64,000 nt of DNA from Ceratorhiza oryzae-sativae (lineage: Eukaryota; Basidiomycota; Agaricomycetes; Cantharellales; Ceratobasidiaceae). This document shows positions 36,831 to 49,795 of this stretch, piece after piece. A program made the position numbers and the translations under genes. The DNA lies in the NCBI GenBank assembly GCA_030998015.1, contig JARWMV010000006.1, positions 310,001-374,000 of the forward strand, read 5' to 3'. How positions within the stretch are numbered: position 1 is the first letter of the stretch; the number at the start of each line of letters is the position of its first letter. Below the pieces are notes generated by a model. It was not told the DNA's origin and did not search any database. It was given only the letters and a program-made list of their open reading frames with translations.

Positions 36831-39800
36831 ATGCGTGGCAGACAAACGATGAACAAACGACCAAACCCATTCATGCCCAACCCGTACCCCCAGCCCCCTC
36901 TCCCCGCGGGGCCTCCGCCTCCGGGCCCACCCCAGCAGCCGGCGCAGCAGTACGACTACTCGGCCTACTGGGCAGCAGCGGCGGTGGCGGCCCAAGCTAC
37001 CGCGTCACAGTGGGCTCCTCCGACGGTCGGGGCGCAACCGCCGCAACAACCGCCCCCTCGGACGAGTGAGCAAAATGCGCTGTATGCGAATTATGGATAC
37101 GGCGGCGCGGCCGGACAGCAGCAGGCCATGATGCATGCGGCACAGCAGCAGCAGCAGCAGCGACCCGCCTATTGGACGCCACCCGCGGGTTATCCCCCTG
37201 CCGCTGCACCCTATCCATATCCTCACCCGCAGCCTGCCGCATATCAGCCTCAGCCACCCCCTCCGCCTGCCATGCAGTACACTCCCCAGGCACCTCCCCC
37301 CATCCCCGTCTACCAGCCTCCACCACCACAACCGCAACCCCCTCCCCAGCCCCAGCAACCTCCCCGGGGACGGTTTCCACCCCCTCAACCACCCCAACAA
37401 CAACACCACCTCCCCGCTCCCCCCGCCAAACGCCCACGCTTCGACTCGGGCCCACCCAATCCCAACTCGGGCGGTGGAGGGTTCCAATCTGGCCCACATT
37501 GGCGCCACAACAACAATAACAACAACAATAACCACTCTTCCAACGGGAACAACGTCAACGGGATTCCGACGGGCCCGGCGCAGCATGGCAACTTTCCGCC
37601 GCAGCAGCCAGGGTTTGACCGTTCGCGCGGACGAAGCGGGGGTGGATCCATGGCCATGTCGTCGTCGAATCGGGGGCGCGGGTTCAATCGGGGTGGTGGT
37701 GGTGGTGGCGGAGGGTTTGGGCGGAACCATCATAATCATCCCCCGCGTGGTCCGAGCGGGTACAGAAACAACTCGATCGTATTTGGACCCAGACATGGTC
37801 TGCCCGCGAATCCGACGAAACGCGAGGCGAAACGGGAGAGGGAGCGTGAGGGGAGCTATGCCGAGAGCGAAGGCGTCGGTGCGCATGGCGAAGGGCGAGG
37901 TGGCGGAAAGCGAACCCTCACCGATTTCCGTATCGTCGGTGTCGAGTGTCAAGAGATTGGTTGGGAGTGGGGTATCATCGCCAAGGAGGAGAACAGCGAA
38001 AGGGACGGTCTGGAGGACAAGCACAAAGACGAATCAAAGAACGACGGGAGCGTTTCGCCCAAGGTCAAACAAGAGCCCGCTTCGCCCGCCAAGTCTTCTG
38101 CAACCGCACCCAGTTCCTCCACCCAACAGCCCGCTCCGTCGAGACTGCGCATCTACTTTCACTCGGCTTCTGATCCAGAGAGCGACGCCTTGCCTCGAAA
38201 AAGAAAAAAGGACGCAGACGAGGAAGACGAGGACGACGGAGGCGTCCGAAAGCGTTTGCTGCAAGCCGTTGCTGAGGAGCGAGAAGACGACAAGGAGAAA
38301 GAAAGGCCACGCGAGCCAGAAAAAGAGCAAGCAGAGGACAAGGGCACCATGAAAGCAGAGGAACATGCCGAGAGCGAATTCCTCGAGGCAAACGGCCTCG
38401 AACCTGCACTCCAGCCCGAAGGCAAACCCGAAACCGAGGGTGTTCTAGAAAAGCCCGCACCAGCAGAGGCCGATGTGGAGAGCCACGCTGATGTGGATGC
38501 GGACGGTGATGTTGACCCCGACACGGATGGAGAAGCCGATGCGGAAGGAGAGGTGGATGCCGAGGGCGAAACTGATGATTATGCTACGCATGACCAGAGC
38601 TTTGTCACGAATACATTCGTATGTCTCTTCATTTCTCCTCGCATTCCGTACGTTTCTGATGGTTTGGTTATCTAGGCGCCCAACGATGTTTCGACCTCTG
38701 GCTCTACTCCCTCCTTGCTCCAGCGTTCAGCGTCTTCGGATGTTGTCTCTCAGCAACCGCCACCCACTCCTGACTTGAGTGTGATTCAAGACGTGGTCGA
38801 GCAGGGTGATGCAGCTGCAACCGAAACACCCACCACCGTCGAACCAGCCAAAGACGAAAAGGAGCCTGTACCAGAGGACTCCCAGTCTACTGCTGCCGTT
38901 AGCGACCAACTTCGAGGCGGACCCGAGCTCGGGACGACTGGTGAAAATACACCCGTGGCCGAGCTTGGTGATTCTGTGGCCAGGGGTCAAGCCGGACCCA
39001 ACACCACGGCCGAACCCGATTCGACCGCGAACTTCAACGCTGATACGACTCTGAACTCCCATCCTGACACAACGCTCAACCCAGACGCCAACGACACCTC
39101 GAGTTCGACGATGGACGAATCCTTTTCCGAGCCAGTCCAATTCCCAACGCTCGATCAGCCTCCGCAAAGGGACGCTGACAGGAGCGCGAACCGAATCTCG
39201 ATTAGCTATGCGAATAGTACGCGTCGGTTGGTGATTGATGCGGATGTGGTGAAGAAAGTGAGGATCTTGAGGGCGAAAGCCAAGGTGGAGATTACGCTTG
39301 ATGTTGGGTTGGTTGGAGAAAGGGATGGAGAGTTCAAAGCGAAGGAAAAAGATGAGGAATCCAAGGATGGGAAGAAAGAAAAGTCCGAGGGCCAAGAGAA
39401 AAAGGATGGAGAAGACCAGTCGGATGACAAGAAGGCATTGGAGGATGGGAAGCCTCTTGTGTTGGCTGAGCATGACCGTTTTCGTGGTGTTTTGGCAAGT
39501 CGGCTGCCTTGCTCGTGTTTGATGGAAACTGACTTGGCATTCCGTTTTTTTTTTCATTTATATTTTCGTTCTTGGCTCTGTCGTTTCTTCGATGATGCAC
39601 TACTAACAGGTTGAAGCTTTCGACGATTCTTCCCAGCGCTACGAGCTCATCACTCCACATGCCGCGACCTCGGGCTCAGACCAGACGATTCCAGACCTCG
39701 CCAAAGTCGGCCATACGCCCGCAACGATCACGATTACCATCCATCTCGATCGGGACAAACCCCTGACCGAGACCAAGTGGGTCAAGACGGGCGATCTCGA

Positions 39801-40330
39801 CGACTGGTTGAGCAACGAGTTCGGGCCACTTCGACCTGATCCCTCTGGACGCGCGAACTGGTCCGGAAAGATTGAGGTTGCAGATCCAGATCCGGTAGGT
39901 ATTAACGTATAATTTACCTGTTTATAAGCTAATCGAGTCACAGGCCCCGACAATCACGACGCTCATGGAAGCCTGGTGTGGCCACACCATGGTCGGTCAA
40001 CCCAAAGAACGACGCCGGTTTGTACGGCAATACATGACCAACATCGACCATATTCTCGAGATTCTTCTTCGTCTCGTCCGAGGAGAACGCGCGACCGCAG
40101 CAGGCGGCGGCCAGCAAACACATGTGAGTCTAGCGGTGCTCGCCATCTTTCGGGTGGCCACAGATTATGGCGCGCGGGCCGGGGTGGAGCGCAAGGTGGT
40201 GGAAGAGCGCGTGAGTGAGATTGTGAGGTGTTTGCCCACGCATTTGATCTACAAGAGTTTGGATGGGATGTTCCGCGAGTGGGCGTTTGCTCAAAAGAAA
40301 GAAAAGGGTGGTGGAGGGTCCAAATCCTAG
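36831..40330 (+). CDS. Large low-complexity Pro/Gln-rich and RGG-containing protein with a structured C-terminus
   Basis: Four exons, 36831-38618, 38676-39494, about 39610-39894 and 39944-40330, keep one frame (about 1,090 aa). The first ATG is at 36831; a second at 36849 (MNKRPNPFMPNP) may be the true start. The N-terminal 220 residues are Pro/Gln/Tyr/Ala-rich and prion-like (AQQYDYSAYWAAAAV, HAAQQQQQQRP). An Asn/Gly/Arg block with RGRGFNRGGGGGGGGFGRN follows, then a basic KR-rich stretch and a short conserved-looking motif TLTDFRIVGVECQEIGWEWG. Long acidic Lys/Glu regions lead to a C-terminal part with helical segments (TTLMEAWCGHTMVGQ, HIDHILEILLRL-like). The composition suggests a nuclear RNA-associated protein that could phase-separate; I do not recognise the family. 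Intron 2 uses a GC donor (gcaagt) rather than GT. Confidence 0.72.
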
Positions 40331-41858
40331 GCACTTGGTTCGGATGGGGCCGTTGGTGTTTCTCGGCTCTGCTTCTCTCCGACTCGGTCATTTTCCACTT
40401 CTTTTTCTTTTTCTTCATCTTGCGACGTATGAAATAGTGTGCCGTGTGGGATATACTGTGATTGGGGGTTAAAATTCGTATGCTCCGTATCGTCGTTCTT
40501 ATTCTTGACCGCTCCATGGCTCTTGTGAGGCCGAGTGCACCCTTTTCTGCTGTATATCGCTCTATGCCGGAGCCGCATCTTGACCAGATTTTGCTCGTAC
40601 TTGACTCATTCCACCTGCGAGGCGCAGTTGCTTCAGAGCATTACGCTACTACTGACGAGATTGTGCCAGCTCGATAACCCGGTTCATATGATGCGGCATC
40701 TATAATATTGATGTGGCTAAATGATCACGTGACTGTCGCCACAGTTCGTGTCCAGAGGTAAGGCTCTCGCGCTGTGTCATTCAACTAACGAATAGACGTG
40801 TTGTAAATACATATAAATGAAATCATATAATTTGCCTCGGAAGACTTGATATCGAAGGTTCTCGTGGTAAACTTGCCGGCTTTATGCCCGACTGGCCCAC
40901 GCGCGTCCACTTCATCGAGTTTATATTCATTGGACGCCGGTATTTGCAGCTGGTGTCACTGGGCAGTACGAAAGTTTTGAATTATCTGGGACTCCAGGAC
41001 CCACCAGCATTTTGAGAAGGGAAGGTTAAAGTTAGAATGTGTTGTCGCCAACATATAGGCAATATTTTACCTCTGCTAATCACTTTACAGTCCGCATCAC
41101 AACATGCTCCCTATTAGGATCACATTCACGATCAGTCCCGCAAGACACCAAAGACGAGGGGTAAACGGTGTTCCTTCAGAACATCCGGTTGACAGTCTAA
41201 ATACCTGCGACTTGACCATATGCAATGGATTTCGGCCACATCATTCGATACGGAGAATTTCCTATCAATCTTTGGGATGAATGGATCGAGCGGAAGCGCG
41301 GGATACGTAAATATATTTTTCCCCCAGACGGTGGAGTTATAAAGAGTTGCCGGAGGTGTATCACTTTCTTAAAACTCGATGGAATTCCTGTTGCTAGCCC
41401 CCTAGCCAGGAACTGGACAAAAGTATTCCCCAGAGGGAAATATTGTTCAGCACATTGAGAACAAATCATATCGATGTGTGAAGCCTTATGATATGAAATT
41501 GTGTATATTCCACGAAAGTTAAGGTCAGAGCCTACAATAAAAAGAACAGGAGAATCACTGGCGAATAACTCTCGTGTTCGGAGATTATGTGCGATGCATT
41601 TGAATTGTTCAATAAGTACAGGATAACAAATTCAGTCTACAAAAAGGCACAGACACAGAGCTCTCAATTCGAATTTAGACAGACAGAACGTCTTTTATTC
41701 ATACCGTTCTGCCGGTTGGATCGGCTGCATATGTACGTAAGTCTGTGTATCTACGGTCGTTTCGTCGAGATGCTCCAGGGGGCCTGGTCCTCCGGAAATG
41801 AACACCTCAGATTCGTGAGAGAGGTCTGAAAAACGCAGATTCTGGTCAGCGATGCACG
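40331..41858. other. Intergenic region of 1.5 kb; one small ORF of unknown status
   Basis: Mostly AT-rich non-coding sequence. A 77-codon plus-strand ORF at 41225-41458 starts with ATG and reads MDFGHIIRYGEFPINLWDEW. It has a few Cys residues but no family match and is likely chance or a remnant. cacgtgac is present at 40725-40732. Confidence 0.3.
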
Positions 41859-43711
41859 TCAAAAGACATCAGCGCCGTTGAACGCACCCTCCAAAGTCTT
41901 CCCCCTAGTCTCTTCAAGCAAGAATGTCGCAAAGAGGCCAGTGAGCATGAAGAACGCGAAAATCTCCAAAATATGCTTGATGAAGGCCCCCCCGCAATCT
42001 GGGCCGCCTTTATCCTTCAGTCGAGCAAATCCGACCTGGGAGATGATAGCGCCCAGTTTTCCTGATGCGGCTGAAATACCATGCGCGGTTGAGCGGTAGC
42101 GCGTTGGGAACGCCTCTCCAGGCACAATAAATGTGGTAGTGTTAGGGCCAAAGTTTTGGAAAAAGTTGGCCAAGCAGTAGAGAAAGACGAATACGCCTCT
42201 TGCTTCTTTGACTATCTTGTCGTATCCAAAGCCCATGCATACAAATACCGCTGCGGTCGGGCAAGTCATTATTTGACTTGGCATGGAAGGATCCAACTTA
42301 CCCGTCAGAACTGCGAAGCCCATGATCTGGATTGGCCGACGTCCCCAATAATCGATTGCAAGAAATGTTGCCCAATATCCGGGAATAAGTCCCCCAATGC
42401 TGAGGATGATATTACCAACGGCAAGATTGTGTAGGAGATTATATGGGCCTAGAGACTGGCCTGAATCGGCCTTTTCGCCAAACCCAATAGCCTGAAGCAC
42501 GAGCGATGCATTCAAACCGAGACCGTAATAGGCAATGTCCAATGCGAACCAAGAATAGGCCGTTCCTAGCAGAATTTTTCCATTTTTCCATTGCCCAAAG
42601 TATTTGATAAAGTCAGGCCAGGAAGCTTTCGGAATCTGGGCTTGCTCGACAATCACCTCGGGCTCGACGTCGTATATGCCATTTTGCAGATACCTATCGA
42701 CGTCTTGAATAGCCTGGTTGATGTTGCGTTCAATATCCATTGTGTAGCGGGGAGTTTCTGGAATGGTAAGCCGAAAGAAGAGCGCGAGAACTCCTGGGAC
42801 GGCTCCAAGGCCGATCAGGAGGCGCCAACATTGATCGATAGCTTTTTTGGCTTCTTCGGAGTTGGGACTGTTGATCTGAGATTTGTATGACTCCGTGACG
42901 ATGAGGGAAATCAGGACTGCGGCAAAGTTTCCAAAACCTTGCATCGAAAAAACGGCGGTCATCATCCGACCTCGAATCCGAGTTGCAGCGAACTCGGATG
43001 TTATAATTGCTGAGAGGGGATACTGAAACAATTCTTAGTTTAAATTAAAGTATAGGGAGCACGTTAAACCTACGTCCCCTCCAATGCCAACGCCCATGAA
43101 CACGCGCCATGCGATAAGCGTACCAATCAGACTAACCGTCTCGCCACGACCAGCCATAGCTTGGGCCACGGTGCTGATAAGGACTAAGCAACGATTAGCA
43201 CTATGTGATAGCGCATATATATCCGTATCTTACTTATTGTGAGCTCGATACCGTACATGCGGCGTCGGCCGACCACATCTGCCAGCCATCCAAAGAGCAG
43301 TTGGCCAATGAGGGTGCCAATTGGAGTCGCTACCTTGAGACCCAATTCTTGGTTAGCGTCCAGAACGGTATTTGGGCATCGTCCCGGTCGGCCGTAGACC
43401 ATGCCAACCATGACAACAGCAAGGTTTATAGCGAATATGTCGTAAGCATCGGTAAAGAATCCGATGCCTGCGACTAAGCATGCTTTGACATGAGCCCACC
43501 TGGAGACTGTAAGCAATCATGTGATTTTCCAAAGCCTAAGCGCTTACGAAAATTCAGCCTCGTCAATCTTCCTTAGCGCCTCTTTACGACGCTCAGCATA
43601 GTTTGTTAAATGAGGATGGGAGGTCTGACGGGCAAGATCATGGACAGGAAACCCGGGCGACGAGCTGGTTGAGGGAGTAGGGACATGTTTTACGTTGAGA
43701 CTGGTGGACAT
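41859..43711 (-). CDS. Major facilitator superfamily inorganic phosphate transporter (PHO84-like)
   Basis: A proton-coupled phosphate symporter of the plasma membrane. The ATG at 43711 gives a hydrophilic N-terminus (MSTSLNVKHVPTPSTS, NYAERRKEALRKIDEAEFS), then an intron and transmembrane segment 1 with the family signature GIGFFTDAYDIFAINLAVVM. The MFS loop motif follows (GQLLFGWLADVVGRRRMYG) and, after an intron, the GVGIGGDYPLSA motif. Downstream are RGRMMTAVFSMQGFGN, LFFRLTIPETPRYT, a central loop, then WFALDIAYYGLGLN, LIPGYWATFLAIDYWGRRPIQ, FFQNFGPNTTTFIVPGEAFP and the C-terminal EETRGKTLEGA. Introns interrupt near 43520-43560, 43170-43235, 43025-43075 and 42245-42295. The stop is at 41859. 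A truncated relative lies upstream at 45112-46020. Phosphate-starvation regulation is expected from family; no regulatory site was identified. Confidence 0.92.
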
Positions 43712-45111
43712 TGAGGGGGGGGGGGTGATGTGGGTTGAAAATGATCTTTTTGTGCCTTTATACGCATCTTGTGTCTAAACGTGTTTGGCGAACTAGAGTA
43801 TCCCACAGATGCAAAAATTGAAGCGCGGTTATCGTATTTAGGTATCATTTCGCTGATCCCGCCCTCCTGTGGACTGTTCGATTCGTTGCACCGCCTGAAA
43901 CCGAAGTGTTTGGACAGATCTTGGGTGGATGGTTTAGTGACGCCGTCTTGTTAGCGGCTCAACCAGTAATACCAATCCTATCACGCACGTTCCAAGAGCG
44001 CTGAGATTTCAAGCTTGAGTACGTGCCTGAATACTTTCCAGACGATCAAGGTATGTTACGTGCTTTGCACAACTTACGTATTCGCTACTTCAAGCCCCGC
44101 AAATCCCCCGGGAAATTAAATAGTTCAACGGTTGGTGGGTAGAGGCATGGAAATTTTTAATTAAATTCTACTGAACGTGATGCCAGCAGCACAAAGCATG
44201 AATAGCACTGCGTCCCTCAGTTGATAGACAAAACCCCTGAGCGATCATTTGTGACCTACGGTCAAACCCCTGGTTGCTGAGCGTCGGCCGGCCTGCCTGT
44301 TCAAGGTTCCTACCCTGGTACCTCGCGACAAAAGCAGCCATCGATAAGGTGGATGATCGGAGCCATTGAATGGACTCGTCAATGCAGTGCAAAGTCCAGA
44401 ATGCGATGAGCATTCGAGACAAAAAGGGAGATTCGCCCATCCATCAATGTCGAGGTTAAGCTTCGGTGCATCGCCTCATGTATATATGAGCACGCAGATT
44501 CACATGTCAATCACTTTGGATTCTGTGGGTCGGACATTTGCGCGGCTTTATTCTACAGCCCCGCATTTGCCAGCCCTCAAAATTGATATTTCTGTTGAGT
44601 CTACAATCATATTGGTTCGTGTATACGGTGTGTTTGTATTTTTTATTATCCATTTCTAATATCATGTATGTCTCTGAAAATTCTCTCAGCTTAATTCTAC
44701 ACATGTGTAGTTGAGCTAAGTACATTCGTGACTAGCCGTCCAAAACCACCCTGCATGAGAGTTTCCACACCCCAGATACTCGCGCCAAAGCAAACCACGA
44801 GTGATGTCATAAGTTTTTACGGACTCACTCGCCCGCCCGGAAGATCCGAGTCCAATCGTGACGACAAGAATATTCTGACCACACCAATCGTCATCCTCGG
44901 GATGACACCAACGGACGCTGTCCCTTGGCCGTTTGTTGGACTACACTAGAGAAATTCCAAAACTATAACAAAAATACTCCACATGTAGGACGTTCAGGTT
45001 GAGCCATGCTCTTGGGGTCATGTGGCTGCAAAGTGATCGACTGATGTGGTGCATATGCACACATTTATATCTCACCTCGAAAATCAACCTGATATCTGAA
45101 GCGCCTGCAAT
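43712..45111. other. 5' flank of the phosphate transporter; part of a duplicated segment
   Basis: A G10 run sits directly upstream of the transporter ATG (43717-43726 on the plus strand). Sequence around 43865-43995 is similar to 46440-46570, for example the shared gattcgttgca and gcggctcaaccagt against gtggctcaaccagt. The tandem duplication therefore included several hundred bases of upstream DNA. No separate gene is supported in 43730-45111; ORFs at 44168-44440 and 44366-44659 overlap on opposite strands and look like chance. Confidence 0.4.
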
Positions 45112-46020
45112 TCATAACGTCTTTCGCGGCACCACTGATCTATAAACTATTCGGTGGGCCTTTCTTGTTTCCTCGGCTTCGGTGGGGCCGATCAGGGGCT
45201 TGTATGGCTCGGTGACGATGAGGGCAATCAGAACTGCAGCAAAGTTGCCAAACTCTTGCATGGCAAAAACGGCAGTCATCATCCGACCACGAATCCGGGT
45301 CGCCGCGAACTCCGATGTAATAATTGCTGAGAGGGGATACTGAAACAATCCTTAACTTCAGGTCAAGTATAAAAATAAGGAAAGTTCAAACCCCCTCCAA
45401 TACCAATACCCATGAACACACGCCATACTATGAATGTCCCAATCAGACTGACATTTTCGCCTTGACCGGTCATGGCTTATGCTCCCATGCTAATCAGAAC
45501 TAGGTAGCAATGAGTTTGATTAGACACGCATATGTAAGACGCTTACTGACCATGAGCTCGACGCTGGATGTACAGCGTCGACCGATGACATCAGCCAACC
45601 ATCTGAAGAGTAGCTGGCCAACCAGGGTTCCAATTGGAGTCGCCACTTTCAATCCAAGCTCTTGGTTGGCGAGGCGCTTATTTAGACATGTAGAGCGTCA
45701 TTATACCATGCCAATGATAACGGCGGCAAGGTTTATGGCAAATATATCGTACGCGTCGGTGAAGAAACCCGTACACGCGACTAGACAGCCCCTCACGTGC
45801 GTCCATCTAAGCGACCATAAACATGTATCGTCATGTTATGGAGACTAAGTTTTTCCGAAAATTCCGCATCGTCAATCTTCTTCAGCGCGGCTCGACGGCG
45901 TGCGTTGTAACTTATCGGCTGAGGATGGGAACTCTGACAAGCGAACTCGTGAACCGGGAGTCCTTGGAATGAGCCCGAAGACGGAGAGGGGGCATGTTTG
46001 ACCTCGAGAGTGCTGGTCAT
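45112..46020 (-). pseudogene. Truncated duplicate of the phosphate transporter gene
   Basis: The ATG at 46020 begins MTSTLEVKHAPSPSSGS, matching MSTSLNVKHVPTPSTSS of the full gene. NARRRAALKKIDDAEFS and the later block QYPLSAIITSEFAATRIRGR and MMTAVFAMQEFGNFAAVL also align, with introns at the same places. Similarity stops abruptly near 45140, after TEAEETRKAH, so the C-terminal two thirds are missing. An in-frame TAA at 45477-45479 replaces a CAA of the intact copy, and the signature region around 45660-45740 is rearranged. It cannot make a transporter. Confidence 0.8.
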
Positions 46021-47260
46021 AGTGTAGAATACAAATATACATAAATACATAACATAAATACATATCGAATATGCCAGAATGAACTAGCAATCGCATGACT
46101 CGTGTAGTACGAATCTCGTACCCACTGTAACGTTCTACAATGTACTAGAACGTCTCTTTTTGTGTACATAAGGAGCTCTGTTTCGCTCCGTAGGTAGTGA
46201 TCCGCACGCTTGAATATATCATACATTTACTCGTCTTAAGCACACTGCGCTCCGCGCATATAGCGTGATATATACATATAGTCGTAGTATAGATATCAAC
46301 ACATAGCGAACAAAGGAGGATCAAGTTAACGGTCATTTGATTTATCGTGGGCTCGATCCCACCACTAACCAAAATAGTACAAGGTGAAAACGACCAAATA
46401 AGAACATGGTATCCTCGTTGTCGCCCACGGAGGCCGCACCCCTGGATAATGTTTGATTCGTTGCACTGCTGGGATCCAAAGCGCACAGGCAGAGAATACT
46501 TGCACGATTTATTTACTCCATCTTGGCAGTGGCTCAACCAGTCAGATCCGATGCTATCTCGCCCGTTTGACTACTTATGGTCTGCCATGCACACAAACAA
46601 AGCGATGCAAGTGATGCTCTACTCATCTTTCGTATCCACTGGAATTTTTTGCGTCGAAACCCACTGTCCTTTAAATTTGGACCGATACATGTAGGCATAG
46701 CACAGGGTAATCAAATTTTATGGTGATCGTGGCCGACACAACTCAATGTTGGCATGGATAGCATCCAATCATATCCAATAATGGATCAAGAGAGTTCCTG
46801 AGTGGTCCTTTGTGATCCCTTATTGGGGGCGATCTGCTTGTCGGCCAAGCCTCAGTTCGCCAAGTGCTGCCGGGCTATCTCGTAAGGCTCCTGACCTGCG
46901 GTCTCGTAGGAACGAGCGAGAGCTGATAAGGGAACAACAGGATTATGGTGAGAGCGCGAATGCTGTTCAAATTAAAGAATTTGATGGGCCTTCGATAGGG
47001 GGCATTTTGCCCATCTATCGATCCCAGGTGCGGGGCTTGGCGCGACCAATCTGCCAATGAGATTTCAGCTCCTCGGATTTAGCTTTTCATTTTCCTGCCT
47101 TTCGTTTGTCGGTTTTCGGAATTGGGACCTAATACTCGGGATGTTAATCCCTCGAGGTGGAGCACAAACGATATGGGATATTCGCAACAAACAAGTGCCT
47201 TGTTTGGAAAGTTCAAGACTGATGGTAGCCAGGCATCGCACCATGGAAATCCCTTACTCA
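46021..47260. other. Intergenic region including the duplicated upstream segment
   Basis: 46440-46570 is the counterpart of 43865-43995. The remainder is AT-rich with several ata/tac-rich stretches at 46025-46300 and shows no supported gene. Confidence 0.35.
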
Positions 47261-49586
47261 TCAAACCAACTGCTGCATATACTGCTTTAGCGCATCGCCG
47301 ACCTCCTCCATCATGGCTGAATTGAGTAAACGTCAGCAGACTGATCCTCCTGCTGACTCGGTTAGACACACCTAATACCGCCTCTTCTTCTTGCGGCTGC
47401 CCTACCACTTGGAGGCCGATTGGTGCGTCTTTGTAAGTCTCTGGTTGATCTGCCAGGCACACGTCAACGCTATCGCCGCATAGCGTTCCCAACCGCAAGA
47501 CAGCCTACACATGTGATAGATATCCCTGTCCTCATCACTATAGAAATCGTGAGGCGGCACAGGTTTGTCCAACTCTTGATCTACAAAAGTTACCGGCAAA
47601 ACTCCAGTCGTATAGTCTAGCGCATTCCAAAGTGACGTGTAAAACGGTGATCTGGGGACAATGGTATTACTATTGCACGGATCATCGGGCTAGACGTACG
47701 ACTAGACACTCACGAGTTCTTTCCATGCGGGGTTGCAGCGTACGGTATAGCTGGAGAGATAACCGCGTCAACGGGCCGACCGGTCGTCGTTCTCGAAATA
47801 GTCGACATCCAATGATCCAGATACTCTTTTCGTAGTTCCCGTTTTTGTTTGTGAAGCTGCCAGAGCTCGTATACACTTAGAGCTATAGCAAAATTATCAT
47901 AGAAAGAACCAAAACGAGCGAGTGAAAACAGCGCACGTTCAATTATATCGATCCCCTTGTTCGTTTCAGGATCATGTAGTTCGTGCGAATAGAGCGCTGG
48001 GTCCATCGTTTGGATCCGAGGCTCTCCGCTGCGTTCACATTCTCTCCGGTAATCCTCATCTCCATCAGCCAAGAATATTCGTTTTTCCTAATCACCCTTT
48101 AGGCCCGAGACACATTAGCATCTCACAGTACATACCAGATTAACAAATATATCCTCATGTCTGCGGTTCTCCCATTCAATCACTATCAGCTCGGGGTTAG
48201 CTTTCACCCCCACCGAGTCGAGACGGGATATATGCACCTTCATGACCAGCAGCCTCCAACGCTTTCCTCATCATGTCCATCGCTCTCCATACCGGCGGAT
48301 TAGGTTTGACGAGTCCATCGTCGTACATAAAGCCGAAGCATTTTTTGCCTCGTCGTCCCCCATGATCGACGAGCTGGTACGCGTCCTCGTCCCAGGCTTT
48401 ACGGATGCACATTGGATCTCGGAGCCATGGACGCGTATCAATCACTGCCTAAGAGTCGATTTCTCAGTGCACGTTCTGAAGACCGATGGCTGAGAAGCAC
48501 CTTGGTAAATATCTTCAATCCCGAAAGCGAGTTGGCCATTGGACCGAGCACACTGTTGACGCTTTCTTGACCTTCGAGACAGTTGCGAGCGCCATAGTAT
48601 GGAAGTCGGTGATAAGATGGGCGGAGCGAGTATATGCCGCACATCGATGCTGGAATCCGTACGGAACTGGAATAGGTTGGGTCGCAACGGGGTACAACGA
48701 GCAAGAGGCAAACTGACGTACCCGCCAATGTCGGTGCCTACACCCAATGGGCTTCCTCGCATAGCGATGAGGGCGCCTTCTCCGCCCGATGAGCCGCCTG
48801 ATGTAAGGGATAGGTTGTACGGGTTGAGTGTTCGGCCAAAGACGTTGTTGTATGTTTCCCCCCACTGCAAGTTCATTGTTTAATTGGAGCGTTTTGGAGG
48901 GGTTTAGGGCATACCATCAGAGTCTGCGGGACATTTGTTCTCACGAACGGTATAGCCCCCAATTCGTACAGGATATCGACAAGCACCGCATTTTCGGTAG
49001 CAAAGTCGCCAATATTTGCAACGTAGCCTCGTGGATAGTCAGACTGGAAAGTCAATTTGGGTCTGCTGTGACTTGCCGTTGATCGTTTCCAACCCTGCCA
49101 TGGTAAACTGGTCCTTTAAACTAATAGGCAACCCATGCAAAGGACCCTTGGGTTTCTTTTTCTCTTCAATGTATTTGTCCATCTCGGCCGCACGAGCCAA
49201 AGCACGATCAACGAAAATCTCAGTCAAGCAATTCGTCTATGAACGCGACAGGTCATCCACACACCCCACCTGACGGGAACCCTCAAAATCAAAGTATCAC
49301 TCACAACTTGATGCGCAACAATCGCTCTCTTGTAAAACGCCCTCGTCACATCCACACTCTTCCATTCTCCCGTTCTCAGCTTGTCCAAGATGGTGGCTAC
49401 GTCTGTTGTATCCGTCACCTTGAGCTCAGACTGGGTCAGCAAGCCGCATTCGTGCGGTACCTGTATCACGTTGAGTCGGTCGTTGGGAATGTCGATTATC
49501 CATTCTGGAGGGATAGAGTCTAGTTGTTGTTGCTTCTTGGCTCGAGCCCGCAGTCTCCATTCAGGTTGGTCTGAGTCTGTCGACAT
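47261..49586 (-). CDS. Amidase-signature family hydrolase (general amidase)
   Basis: Starts at ATG 49586 (MSTDSDQPEWRLRARAKKQQQ) and is split by about eight short introns. The last coding exon ends EEVGDALKQYMQQLV with the TGA at 47261. The amidase-signature core is complete. The catalytic Lys is in HGLPISLKDQFTMAG, the cis-Ser in the Gly/Ser-rich LTSGGSSGGEGALIAMRGSP, and the nucleophilic Ser in GVGTDIGGSIRIPASMCGIY (made by splicing). LGPMANSLSGL, AVISPAIPYAATPHGK, YYTTLWNALDYTTGVLP-type and DAPIGLQVVGQPQEEE are further family motifs. It hydrolyses carboxamides (acetamide-like to fatty-acid amides); the substrate cannot be told. It lies tail-to-head with SNU13, 210 nt apart, on the same strand. 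No signal peptide was seen, so it is probably cytosolic. Confidence 0.88.
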
Positions 49587-49795
49587 GTCGGGTACGGGTG
49601 GTGGCTGATCATGATTACGAAGTTCGAATCAAACAATGACGCGTGCTAGCTAGGAGGAACTGGCCAGAACCTCGAGGGTCGCTTGAAACAGAATACCAAA
49701 AACAATATTTGAGCTTTGAATTTTCACTGCCAACGTACTATACAACGAGCGACCGATCGTCCGAGCCACACCCGATCAGACCAAATTCCACCAAA

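Noticed and set aside
37005..38024. 339-codon minus-strand ORF and other long antisense frames at 36.9-39.6 kb
   Set aside because: Produced by the GC-rich low-complexity coding sequence on the plus strand; Arg/Leu/Val-rich composition is typical of shadow frames.
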